Positions 9,534 to 21,459 of a DNA stretch of 64,000 bases are shown one piece after another. The translations under genes and the position numbers were made by a program. Below the pieces are notes generated by a model. The model did no database searches. It saw only the letters and a program-made list of their open reading frames with translations, and was not told the origin of the DNA. This stretch comes from Pegea sp. RAD2-039 (taxonomy: Eukaryota; Chordata; Thaliacea; Salpida; Salpidae), in the NCBI GenBank assembly GCA_034620365.1, contig JAQGEQ010000191.1, forward strand, positions 930,001-994,000, in the 5' to 3' direction. Every line of letters starts with the position of its first letter. Position 1 is the first letter of the stretch.

Positions 9534-12500
9534 ATGATGAATGATACAAAAAAGGAACTGAAAGGCATTAAGCCAAATGATATCATCCACATCAGACAGG
9601 ACTCTGCTTCTGAGCTGGAGGCCTTGTTCCAAAACGTCATGAATCCCGATTACCGAAGCAACATCGTACCAATGCGTAAGCGTAACCTGCCACCATCCTT
9701 CTTCAATCCACCTGATCGACCACGACGGACTATTCACGGGCATTCACAATCTATGAGCGTGTTGGTCAATCCTCAAAAAGGTGTTGTTGGTCAAAATCAC
9801 TCAAGGAGTTCGAGTTCTGATTCCAGCAACGATTCTTTACAAGCTTTATCAAATTCGAATTCATCGAATATCAACAACAACAACGCGATCCTACCATCTC
9901 ATCAGTCACAACAGTCTGTCGCTCCTGTGCATCGAGCTCACATCTCTCCAGCCCAGAGACGTCTTCAGCATGTTCAGCATCCCCAAAACTTCCAACCTAA
10001 TTGTCAAAATCAGGTAACCTTCGAAGCACTTCACCTTTTTTGTTCTTTGATTTTTTTTTTGGTTCAATGCATGATGCATGATATATTCTAGCAACAATCT
10101 AGTCACAATCGCTCAAAGTCTTCGCCCGCCCAGCTCCAGTTGACTGACATCACAGTGAAACCAAGTGAGATACCTGCTAACATGCCCTTGCCACCTGGTT
10201 GGAGTGTCTCCAAAACTCCTGATGGTCAACAATACTTTCTCAAGTGAGTTACAATTAGAAATTAATTTTGAAACAATTCGTTTTCTTATATGCAGCTAAT
10301 TGTACTTCTTTTGTACTCTTTTAAACTCTTCATTAATGAGAAGGTTACAAAAACACTTGTTCAATTAACAACAACTTCCTTTTTCAAAGTTATTCACTTT
10401 AATTGCTTCAAACTTTTTTTTGTTTAAAGTCTGAAATTAGACGATACTTCGAGCTGATATGTAGCGTTTGACAAGTAATATAATAAGATTAATATTTGGC
10501 TATTAACTTATAATCTAATCACACTTTTTATATCTCGTTTGTTTACAATTTCCCATTTTTTAATGTTCAAATCTTGATTTATTATTGATATAATTACCAT
10601 GGTTGGTTGGTTTGTTTGCACAAAGTTTTCTACCCTTAATGTTTGTTATAGATAATTTTTCTAGAATTTAATTGAACAGCTATAATTGATAAAGTTATCT
10701 TGTTGATGTTTCTCCATCTGAAAGTTATTTTGACTCTAATTTTATAACAAAGAGATGAAAATATTAGAAAATCTTTTGTGTTGTCAACTAATTTGATCTA
10801 CTTCAGAAATTTCTTCTTTTCCTGACCAGCTCACAAACCACTTTTACAAAATCTGAATATTTCATCTTCAACATTTTATTTCTTTTTAGCTTTTATCACT
10901 TTAAAATTAACCGATTTTTAAACATTTATTAAAAATTTCTATTTTAGTAACATCTTGATCCAATTAAATTTTTCCTTTCCTCGTCAGCCACAATGATAAG
11001 ACTACTACTTGGGAAGATCCTAGAATCATTGTGATCAAGCAGCGACGAATCCTCGCTCAGTTACAACAACAACAACAGCAACAACAACAGCAAGTTGTCG
11101 GTAACAACAACAATCTGCATCCACAGCAGCCACAAAGCATGCATGTTGCTCCCAATTCTATTCAAACCGATGTACGTTTATCCCTTATATGGAAATAACT
11201 CGCGAGTTTCTTTCGCTTTTACGCGTCCAATCAAATCTTGTGCGGTTTTTTCTCTAAATTTTCTAACATGTTGACTTCAGATTTCAGGAAACCCAATTGG
11301 ATTGGGGTGGGAACAAAGTGGTCCCCAACAAAACCAAGGTAATGTTTACTTCCTCAACAACCAGCAAGCTACCAGTGACAATGGACAGTGGGTGGACTCT
11401 CAGGTGATCGGTAAGTGAGATGTTACTGATTACAATGAAGTTGGGTGTGCCTGATCAACAGGCTGCTAATTTACTTACTCGCGCGGTTTACACAAATTTG
11501 TCAGTTTTTACACAAAAACTTCCTTCTTCTAACCACTTACCTCGTCTCGCTTCTTCTTTCCAACTTACCAAAAAAGCTTTCAGATAATCGTCTTCAGCAG
11601 TTGACTCAACAACTGGCTGCTGCTTAATGATTCGATTCATTTAAAGTTTAGTGGTCGATAATGGTCGTTTCTCCTTTTGTCATCTTCAATTCAATCAGAA
11701 AATATTTCTTTCAGTTCCATATCACATCACCACCTTTCAAAGTTATCTTCTAAAACTTTATTTGCTGTTGAAGAGTCTTCTTTCTCATTTCAAATGACCT
11801 TCTTGCTTGCGATTATAGTATCCTACTACTAGATGAAGCAGCAAACAGTCTCCTGTTTTTCCCGTCATGGGTCACTGCACATCAGTTGTACATCGTTCAG
11901 TGTGTGAATAACAATGAAATTTATTTCGTGCTTTTGTTATTTGCTAGTGCTTATGTTGGTAGCCTTTTAAACATTTTCTAACACATCTTCCCATATTCTC
12001 ACTTTTTTCAACTAAAACTGCAAAAAAAGCTGTAAATGGCCGAAAGCATTTAACTTGCTAAATAATCTTTAATGAGAAAGTTTTGTCCAATCCACAAAGT
12101 TTACATTTGAAGACCTCTGTTTCCTCTCATCAGATCAATTCATTAAATATACTTTGAAGTAACTTCACAGATTATATATCAACGCCATCCAACATTTCCA
12201 ACACTTCAACCGCTTTCTATAATCAATCGAATTTTAATTAATTTTATTCAAATTTCGGCTTCTCAAAACCCATCAATTAACATTCTGACCAATCACAGCC
12301 AGCCTGGTGGTCACCATGTCACTGGGACTTGTACGTCATTAGATACTACCCTCTATAAGTGGGTCATTATTGATTTTATCATTAAGGCCTTATTTTTGAG
12401 CAGCAAATACTCTTTGATTTGCATCAAATGTTTTTGATGTAGAAGCTGCTTATACTTTTTCTACTCTAACTACCTTAGCCCCTGGCTTTTTATATCAGCT

Positions 12501-15500
12501 TATGGTTGTGTCACGTGATTTGTAAAAAAAGTATTTTTGGTGGATTAGCAGAAGCCATAAGGTTAATAAGATATAAACGGAATAGCTTTGGTGTTGGTTA
12601 ATATTTAAACTTCTTATAACTTTAACCGCCTCTTATCTTTCTTTCAACTTTCTATCAATCTCACCATCTATTGGTGTTGCTTCATCAACTACAATCTATC
12701 TAATTGGGTTTTTTGTTGAACGAATTTCCGATTTTCCAACTCCTATACAAGTGAAGACTGATTTTTATTGTTATCAGATGTATTGTTCCATCTTCTTCCA
12801 ACTTTTACTGATTTCTTTTTAATCATGTTTTAACTACTTCATTTATAGTCGACCGCTTGTTGTTACAGCCGCACATTTATTTTGTTTTTCTTTTCGGTTT
12901 AAACTTAAAAATGACAAACTTAGTGACGAGTGGTTTCGAACAGTTTGTGGTTGTAAAGGGTAATAATTGGCTAATCTAGTCGTGATCTTTGCGTAAATCT
13001 AAGATGGTGATGAGAAGAAGTTTACGCCATTGATCTGTTGCTTCTCATTTCATTCAAACTGTGATTTGTAGAAAATTTGATGGAGGTGAGATATGTTTGA
13101 AAACCGGCAACTAGTTCTAGGTACATTTACGTAAACATGCACTGAAGGGTGTGCCCGTTTTGTAATTCTCTCTTTTAAACACTTTCTTCTCTTACTTCTT
13201 CCGTCAAAACATCAAACACCTTCCAATCACAGGCAATAAGTAGAAAAAAAAACCCAAAATCTCTCACTGAGGTTTGATGGTGACAGTAAAATGCAAATGG
13301 TGTTGTTGTCGCAATGTGTGTTACGACAACAATAGCAGTAGCTGCAGTTGTAAGCTGGTAAAAAATAGGAGACAATTATGGCTAGGAGTGGTGATGGTCG
13401 AACGGAAACCATTCTGATATTTGAACGACGTTTGTCTAAGCTCAACTAAAACCGCACATCTAACGCCGCTCAGGAAATACTAGCATCTTTACATCGTTCG
13501 CTTTTCTTCTTTTCTACATTCTATAATTAGAAGATTTTCTATCAACACGACTTTTTGTTTGTTTGTTTTTAATTGGCTACTACGCAAGTCGTTAAAGTTC
13601 TGAAAGCAAACTTTAACTTCAATTTAAAAATCAAAGCTGATTAAATTGAACTATCAGCTGATACCGGAAAAACAGTAGAAATATTTATTGTTGATTTCTC
13701 GTAATTACAAACTTGTTTCGCTACCGATTTCTTGTTCCTTTGCTGCTTCTCGATGCAAAAGAATTACTAACTGATGTGAAATGAAAAGTCAATTATGACA
13801 AACATGATGGCAATTTGAATTTTCACAAAAAGATGTCATCAGAAAGTTGTCAAGTCATTTCTTTACTCATCCATGATGTAGTTGATGCTTATGTTTGCGT
13901 TCCTCTTTAAAACAATTGCATCCAACAAAATCTTCATTCAACAAACTTTCAAAATCTTTTTTTTATATTTTGTTCGGTCGTTGAGTTTAGAATGAGTCTT
14001 ACAATTTGAAGTACTATCAACTTAAGGCCGCAACTTCTAAATTATTCGACAAAAGTCTTCAGATTGTTAATCAGCAGATAAGGGTTCATTGAAAATTGGT
14101 TTATTTCTTCACATCTATCAGTTTATTTTCTTCTTTTCTATAATTATGGTTTAAGATGAATTTTTGTGCTTTTAATTACTTTATATTAACTTCATCTTAT
14201 CTATCTTCTGAAGCAAACAACATTTGGCAGAACTTTTATGAAGTAGTTGTAGAAATGAGACAACAACTTCAACCAATAACACTTTTTTATCAAACGTCAA
14301 TCATCCTTCTGAATTCAACGTTTTTGTAGTTTACAATCTAACCAAAAACCGATAACAACACGCTTCTTGGTTCCATCAAACTTGCTACACTTGCATTCTA
14401 ATCAATGCGTCTTCCCATTTGCAACTTCGATTTGTAATATTAGCGACGCTGGTTCAAAGAACCTTCAGTTGCAAAAGTACTTCACTATCTTTTGCTTTAA
14501 GCTGCGAGTAGCAACACCAGGCATCAAGATGCTAGAAATTAATTGAAACTTTTAATGAAGGTCTTCAACAAGTGCAACAGCAACAACAAGTGCAACAGCA
14601 TAACCCACAACTTCGTCAAATGATGAAGGTAAGAAAAACTTTGTAATTTGTAACAACTGTGCAAGACGCAAACTACTTTCATTTGCTCGATTGTCGTTGC
14701 TTTAACTTTATGTATATGCGTGTATACGTGATCGTAAACAGATAAACGAACAAGGAATTACGACTTACCCTCCACCACCACCCCCTATGATGAGAAGTGT
14801 AGTTCAACACCCCAACCATCAACAATATCATCAACAGACCAGCAACTTCAGCAATAATTATGTTCTCTATGATCAGGTGTGAAGAGCTTTCCCTACACAC
14901 CACCCTTCAGTTGTTACTGTTATGTGTTTGTCTGTCTGTTTTCTGTGGTTGCAGTATTTTATCACTTTCATAACAACCTACTGATATTTATTGAGATGTT
15001 CCCCACAGCACGTTTTGTTCGGTGATTTCTTTGCTTGATTCTGATTTTGACTTCATCTTTCAGCTTTTCTTAAATGAAATAATTCTTATTGAATTTTTCC
15101 AATTTTTTTCAACTGCATGTCCTACTTCTCGTGCACACTTAATTCCACCGCCTGCTTCTGGTCTTTGCACTCAAATCTCTTGATGCATGTCTCAATGATT
15201 TTCTTTATTCTTCTTTTTTTTTTACAGTAGAGATCTGAATGTACATCTTTTTTACAACTGTTTTTATTCACTTCAACAGTTTTGCTATAAACATTTTTCT
15301 TACCAACCAATCAAATACTTTTTACTTTCAACATGTTTTATTTGTATCTTCTTCATCTTCTTCACTTATCAGTTGTGTACTCTTCGACTGCTTCTCGTGT
15401 CTTTATCTCTTTATCAACAACTTTCATTCAAACTTTATTACTTTTGTTCTGATGTAATGAAACGGTGAAAATTTTTCTTTTTATTTTCAATTAACATTTG

Positions 15501-16232
15501 AAAGTAAAAACTTGTTCAAAGAAGTACTGACAGATACGTCGGGGGTCGTTTTTCACGAGCATGTCATCATATTCTTCAACTACCTCAAATACTTCTTATA
15601 TCAACTCTCTGTAAACAGCAGCCTGGGGAGATAGATCCATTCCTTGGTGGCGGAGGAACTGTTGCTAACAACGGAGGTTATCATCAAGCTATGGATCCTA
15701 ATCTGAACTCTGCTGGAGCTGGAACTTCTAGTTACGTGATGCAACAACCAGCTGATGATTATATGGCTGTCGAAGAGGAAATGGATACAGGTAATGAAAC
15801 CTTTCAATTTCTTTTATCAGCTAATTACTAGACTCGATTGGTTAATCTCGAAACCACTGATGCGTGAAGGAATGAATCGAACATGTTCACCGCCAAATAC
15901 CAAAGTGTTGAGTTCTATTTCAACCAGTTGATCAACTTTGAATTTCAGGAATGAACGCGAATGTTCGTCGATTTCATTTGGCATCATCTCATCTCGGTGG
16001 TTTGCCTGGCAACCAACAACAACATCCAATTGTTACTTCAGCAACTGCACCCGTTCACTTCGACCTTCTCGAAACCTTACCATCTTCCAACATCGACTAC
16101 CCAGCTGCTCCTAACCAACAACAAGCAGCTCCTAGTATGATCGGAGCAACAGGTGCTGAAGATCAACTCCTTCCTGGAGATTTTGAGGATGTTTTGAGCC
16201 ATGTCAAGACTGAAGGCCAAAGTTACTTCTAA
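9534..16232 (+). CDS. yki: YAP/Yorkie transcriptional co-activator (Hippo pathway effector)
   Basis: Nuclear co-activator of TEAD/Scalloped, held in the cytoplasm by LATS/Warts phosphorylation. Coding exons: 9534-10013, 10092-10243, 10988-11171, 11281-11410, 14561-14628, 14742-14876, 15619-15790 and 15949-16232; all phases agree, 534 aa. TEAD-binding domain at about residues 18-60 (SELEALFQNVMNP, then VPMRKRNLPPSFFNPP). A perfect LATS/14-3-3 site, HNRSKSSPAQLQ (H165-S170), aligns with HVRAHSSPASLQ around human S127; a second HxRxxS is at 89-94. WW1 at 192-223 (W197, W219, P222) is split by an intron. A weak WW2-like segment (W282, W309) lacks the terminal Pro. A polyglutamine run follows WW1. 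The C-terminus aligns with human YAP (EEMDTG; FDLLETLPSSNIDY), but ends QSYF rather than the PDZ ligand FLTWL. The start is the first of two adjacent ATGs after the 9508 acceptor. The acceptor at 14560 has a poor pyrimidine tract, so that exon is the least certain. Confidence 0.88.
11584..11627 (+). CDS. yki: Possible alternative last coding exon of YAP (short isoform)
   Basis: A strong acceptor (AAGCTTTCAG) at 11583 is in phase with the donor at 11411. Joined, it reads VIDNRLQQLTQQLAAA and stops at 11627, giving a 329-aa protein with TEAD-binding and WW domains but no C-terminal activation region. The competing exon at 14561 begins in the same phase with LQQVQQ, similar in flavour. Either the two are mutually exclusive ends, or this exon is cryptic. 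It has no good donor before its stop. Confidence 0.4.
11628..14560 (+). other. Large YAP intron (long isoform) or 3' UTR plus intron (short isoform)
   Basis: About 2.9 kb with no conserved coding exon that I can place. It is less AT-rich than the intergenic DNA. A TCACGTGA palindrome occurs near 12,511. Open frames here are unsupported. Confidence 0.4.
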
Positions 16233-17410
16233 ATTGCTCATCTGCTACTCAACACGCAGATCTACATCATTATCTAATGACGTCAAGTTCTTTCTACTTT
16301 GCCCATTGTGCCGTTCGTGACGTCATTAACTCGCGAACCAGTCGTGTTCATCGCAGATGTGTTTATTCATGAAATTTATCGCGCCTTATGTACAGTTTTT
16401 TCTGAGCTTTCTATTTTTTTCTCAAGATTTTTTCGAGTTATCAAAAGAAATTTCATCAGATCGCCTTTAACCACCCCCATCATCACCAGCAGCAGCAGCA
16501 GCCTTCTACCATTCACCGATGTGTGCCTCTGGTGATGAGAATCACTTGTTGTTATCTTATTGTAAATCACCGTTTAGCCTTTTTTGTCTTTTTATATGCA
16601 GATAATTTCGAATGTCCCTCACATGTTGAGTGAACATCTCTTTAACATCAATCTTTGTTATTTCATCAAAATAATTTGTTTTTTGTTGAAACTCGATTAA
16701 GTTTCGTCGTATTCTGTTATTATTTGATTAATCGGGTGTCACTTGTTGCTGTTTTCTGGTAAAGCTCGACTTCGTCGCTATTTTTCGATCATTTATCAGT
16801 TGTATTTCGCATCTTTTAATCATTGGTTTCTTCTCGACTCCTTTGATTCAGTTTTTGTCAAGCTTGACTCTAACTAAGACCATGTTGCTTTATCAAGTGA
16901 GTATTTAAACGGATTTCAATTAACTATCTGTATTATATCCACTTTTATTATATCGCCGTTAACGATTATATTTCGTTTATAATTACGTGATGAAGCAGAT
17001 TGCATAGATAGTCGCCTTCTTGTTTATCGCCTTGTTTTTATCGCCTTGTGTCTTCTCGTTTTCTCTACTACGTGATACTGACGTCATGAGCTGTGACGTC
17101 TACTAGCCCTACCTTCTGTGTAGGGCTCATTTAATTTCTAATTATTAATCAGAATATTTCTCATAATTTCTGGGTATCTTATCTTGGTGCTAAACTTATA
17201 TTAATCAACCAATCACCATTTAGCCGGCACTTCTCTTATCATTTCATCTTTCGATTATGGCCTTTTACCATCCTGGCCTGCGCTTGTAATGATTGTGATT
17301 TGAAAATATTTTTATTTTCTTTCTTATTCTTTCATCTTCTTGCTAATAATCGAAATTTTGATCTGTGTTCGGCCCGGTGTTTCTCTAAATAAAATTCTAA
17401 TCTAAATTTC
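16233..17410 (+). promoter_or_regulatory. YAP 3' UTR with repeated CRE/ATF motifs and poly(A) signal
   Basis: After the stop the composition stays gene-like until an AATAAA at 17388-17393, then turns strongly AT-rich, so I read this as the 3' UTR. It contains three TGACGTCA palindromes (16278-16285, 16318-16325, 17079-17086) and a near-match TGACGTCT at 17094-17101. In DNA these are CREB/ATF sites; whether they act is unknown. Confidence 0.5.
17105..17127 (+). other. Stem-loop in the YAP 3' UTR
   Basis: AGCCCTAC and GTAGGGCT form a perfect 8-bp stem around a 7-nt loop (CTTCTGT). It lies next to the paired TGACGTC motifs. Possible RNA-binding or structural element; function unknown. Confidence 0.4.
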
Positions 17411-19378
17411 AAACATTTGAATTTATTTATTCGAAAGAGAAGATATTTTTTTGTAGAATTTTTTTAAACAGATTTTAGTAGTTTAAGAAAGTTTTGAAGT
17501 TTTACCAATTAGTAAAAGATTTGATGATTTTTGAAAGATCGAGTCTAGATGCTGGAAAATTTATCTTTACACAAGCATTTCAACCTGAGATCACCTCCAA
17601 CATTTCTATCAGATTATCTGCCAACTTCTACGTGGAAATGAAGATATCATAGATCCGGTAAGTTTTGTTGATATTTTTAACAATTTTCATCTTCATATTT
17701 TTTCACTTGTATTTCCAATAAGTGAATTCTTTCAAATAGATTTTTATCAAAACGTAAAATCTGAGTTTCTCTATTTTTAGCTCTATTTGTTTTTACTATA
17801 GTTTTCATCCAATAAAAGCTTCGAAAAGAAATTCGAGTTTTAATACTTATCTTCAGATCAATCTTTGTATAACTTCTCAAATTTTTTGAATTTATTTTTT
17901 GATTTAAAATCAATTTATTTTACCATTGACCATTTTTGTATATTCATGATAAAACATCTAATTAGTGGCATCAGATAAACTTCAAAAGAAAATTGCAACT
18001 AATCAAATCATATATTTAAAAAATGTAAATCACAATTTATACTGTCAAACTATTTTCACAAATGTCCGTTTTATCAAAACTTATATTAAACTTTTTTTTA
18101 CAATTGTTAATAACCAGATATTTTCAAAATTACTTTCAGTTAATTTTCACAATAGAAATTACCTAACTAATGATCAGATGACCTTTGTTAGGTCAACTGT
18201 TACATAAGCAATCTCCAACTTTATGAAGAAACTAACTAAACAACTGTTTTTTTGCATATGATATGTTTCTGTTAGACTTAGTATTTTTTAAATTGCTTTC
18301 AAAGATAGAATAAGTATACGCTATCTCGTTGTAGGTTTTAAGTTAAACCAAACTTTTAGTTTTTCAAGTTTTAAATCATATTTTTAAACAAATAAAAAAT
18401 CAGAATCAAGCACTTCATTGTTTTCTTTGAATTTTTATACTTTATTTCAATTCTACAGAGATACTTATTTAAGTAAACAATTGTAATAAAGATTATAGTT
18501 AAAATTTTTCCATTGAACTAAAAACAAGTTGGATAATAATAGGAAAAATACCCAGTAGATTTTTGAATTCTTGTAAATATATAAACATTCGTAACTTGTT
18601 ATGCTGCGCAAAATCATTCAGCTGATAAAAGAAAACTAAATCACAATAACTTAAATAAATGTTGTATGCCCAAATCAAAAAGCTTGCTATAATTAATAAA
18701 TAAAACTTGAAATGCCGAAAATTATATTTCATACAAATAAATTCCTAATTGGTTTTATTTGGACGGTTTTCATAAAACAGCCATTTTATCACCCATATAT
18801 TTCGACAATCATTTTATTTTGATTTTCAGCTGATTTGTTGTAGTAAGTGTTTGATAGCATTACTTAAGTTTTTTTTTAACGATTAAAACTTCAATTTGAT
18901 TTTATCAGTAAGAAAAATTACTAAAATTAAAAAAAGAATTCGAATTTTTTTATATTTCTAGCAGTTTTTAAACATTTCTTTTTGAAAGTTTTTTTGTTTG
19001 TTTTCTACTAACTCTAATTCTTTATTATTTATTTTTTTATTTATTCTATTAAAATAATATTGAAGAATAAATATTAAAATTTAATTATTTCCATTTATGA
19101 ATTATAAAAGTTTTCTATGCAGGCAATAGATATATTATTTTCAAATAATTGAAGATATTTTATATATTTTAAAAAGATTATATTATTTTTACATTTTGCA
19201 AATCATTTTATTATTTAAAAAGTTTTTTAAATTACATAACTTTATTTCATAATTCAATAAATTTAAATTATATCATTAAAAATTTAGTTTTAATTTTTCT
19301 AATTTTTCATAATATTTTGATAATATTTATCTTTCAAATTGTATTTTGATCAAAAATTAATTTTGTTGTTAAACTCAG
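17411..19378 (+). other. Intergenic DNA with a possible DCAF7 leader exon
   Basis: Mostly very AT-rich. A possible 5' UTR exon of DCAF7 ends at 17657, before the donor GTAAGTTTT, and could join the acceptor AAACTCAG at 19378. Nothing else in this stretch looks coding. Confidence 0.35.
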
Positions 19379-19409
19379 GGTGAAAGGTTATAGGCAAAGC
19401 TTGTGACCA

Positions 19410-19436
19410 ATGCTTACTGATGGCTGTGGTTCCTAA
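19410..19436 (+). other. Short upstream ORF overlapping the DCAF7 start
   Basis: An ATG ten bases before the DCAF7 start opens an 8-codon frame (MLTDGCGS) that overlaps the main start out of frame. It matters only if the mRNA leader includes 19410, which the acceptor at 19378 would allow. Its start context is weak. Confidence 0.3.
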
Positions 19437-21121
19437 GAGAAAGGAAATTTATAAATATGAAGCTCCTTGGACAATTTATGCCATGAATTGGAGTGTACAT
19501 CCAGAAAAAAGATTCCGTCTTGCTATTGGTAGTTTCATTGAGGAATATAATAATAAAGTCCAAGTAAAGACTTTCTTTTTGAGATATTATGTAATATGTT
19601 TTAAGTTAATTTGTTTTATAAATAATTTCAGTTTTTTTATAAAAGTTTAGATAAGAGATGTTTTTTTATGATAATTGCTCGGAGCTATAACAGCTTTTCA
19701 CTTCTTTGTTATAAATAAACAAACTTCAAAATTGAAATTTCTTCATAGAATTTATGATTTTTAAGATTGTTGGCCTAGATGAAGATCAAAGCGAATTTAA
19801 AGCAAAAAGTACTGTCGATCATCCGTATCCTCCAACTAAAATCATGTGGATTCCTGATACAAAAGGTCACTATCCTGACTTGTTGGCTACCAGTGGTGAT
19901 TACCTCCGCCTGTGGAGAGTAAGTTTCAAATTTATAAAGTTGAAATTATTGTGAAATTTATCAAATGTTCAACAGATTAGTAACTCAAATATTTTACAAA
20001 AATCAATCATTCGCAGCTCTAAAAAGTATCTCAGCTTACTTCAAATAATATAAACTTTTCATAAAGAAATAAATTAACTGATTTTTCATTCACAGTCGAA
20101 TTTTATGTTATCAGATCAGTGAAAATGAAAGTCGTTTGGAGTGTCTTCTGAACAACAACAAGAACTCAGACTTCTGTGCTCCTTTAACCGCATTTGACTG
20201 GAATGAAGTTGAACCAAACTTACTTGGTAACCTCATCTTTTTTGTCGCTCTTTCTAATTACTTGAATTTTATAATCAAAATTTAATGCAGGTACCAGTAG
20301 CATTGATACTACCTGTACTATATGGGGATTGGAAACTGGACAAGTGATTGGACGAGTGTCTGGACATGTCAAAACCCAACTGATTGCTCATGATAAAGAA
20401 GTGAATGAATCTTGTATTTGAAACATCACATTTATCAATCTTCTGATGATTTTTAGGTATATGACATCGCTTTTAGTAGAGCAGGCGGAGGTAGAGATCT
20501 ATTTGCATCCGTCGGTGCTGATGGATCAGTTCGTATGTTTGATCTGCGTCATTTAGAACACTCGACAATTATTTATGAGGTTTATATACTTGTGGAATCC
20601 GTCTCTTCATCAATTCTAATCTCATTTACAGGATTCATGTCATCAACCTTTATTGAGATTATGTTGGAACAAACAAGACCCAAATTACTTGGCAACAATG
20701 GCTCTTGATGGTTTAGAGGTCATTTTTTTATCAAATATATGTTCCCTATTTTAATCTGATCTTTCATTTACAGGTGATAATCTTAGATGTAAGAGTCCCT
20801 TGTACTCCCGTGGCTCGATTAAGTAATCATCGAGCTTGTGTCAATGGGATCGCTTGGGCTCCTCATTCATCTTGTCACGTGTGCACAGCAGGTTCGTAAA
20901 TTCATCGAAATTTCTTCAAACTCTTTCAACCTCTTCATCTCTTCCTAGGAGACGATCGACAAGCTTTGATTTGGGATATTCAACAAATGCCTCGAGCAAT
21001 TGAAGATCCCATTCTCGCGTATACTGCTGATGGAGAAATTAACCAGATCCAGTGGGCTAGTTCACAACCGGATTGGATCTCGATTTGCTACAATAATATT
21101 TTAGAAATACTTCGTGTTTAG
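19420..21121 (+). CDS. DCAF7: DCAF7 / WDR68 (HAN11) WD40-repeat scaffold
   Basis: WD40 beta-propeller adaptor for DYRK1/HIPK2 kinases and CUL4-DDB1 ligases; related to plant TTG1. Eight coding exons: 19420-19563, 19766-19918, 20115-20226, 20291-20400, 20457-20579, 20632-20718, 20774-20891 and 20949-21121. All phases agree; 339 aa versus 342 in human. Near-identity to the vertebrate protein is visible throughout: [19 protein letters not shown] at the N-terminus, [90 protein letters not shown], and a C-terminal LEILRV. Relative to human it lacks about three residues after GQVIGRV (human reads NLVSGHVK, here SGHVK). Most introns are 50-80 nt; the first two are about 200 nt. The start fits the human N-terminus after seven lineage-specific residues. 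AATAAA follows at 21446. Confidence 0.96.
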
Positions 21122-21445
21122 TTCTTTTCTATTTTTTGTTTTCTTTTTGTACACTTGGAAATATTTTTACAAGCTAACTTGAGAATGATCAGAAGCAAGT
21201 ACATCAATTTTGTTTGGTTGAAATGTTTGTTTGAAAGTCTGGAAACAAGTCTACTCACTACAATTTAATACAGAATTTGTTGATCCAGAGATCTTACTTA
21301 TTCAGTGATCATAAACGTAAAACCAGTTTTTTATGTTTTGGGGAAAATTCACTTTAATCGTTTTAATTAAACTTTTAAAGAATTTTAAAGTTTCGATAAT
21401 GTTTCCTATTGCTACTGATAGTTTTGTACTTTTTCAAATTCAATT

Positions 21446-21451
21446 AATAAA
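21446..21451 (+). terminator. Poly(A) signal of DCAF7
   Basis: AATAAA about 325 nt past the stop, followed by T-rich sequence. Spacing suits a short 3' UTR. Confidence 0.5.
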
Positions 21452-21459
21452 GATTTTTG

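Noticed and set aside
13175-13445. Two overlapping open frames inside the large YAP intron
   Set aside because: No splice-consistent extension and no recognisable domain; likely chance frames in less AT-rich intron.
15239-15457. 72-codon open frame between YAP exons
   Set aside because: Thymine-rich, Phe/Ser/Ile-rich reading of intron sequence; flanking YAP exons splice in phase without it.
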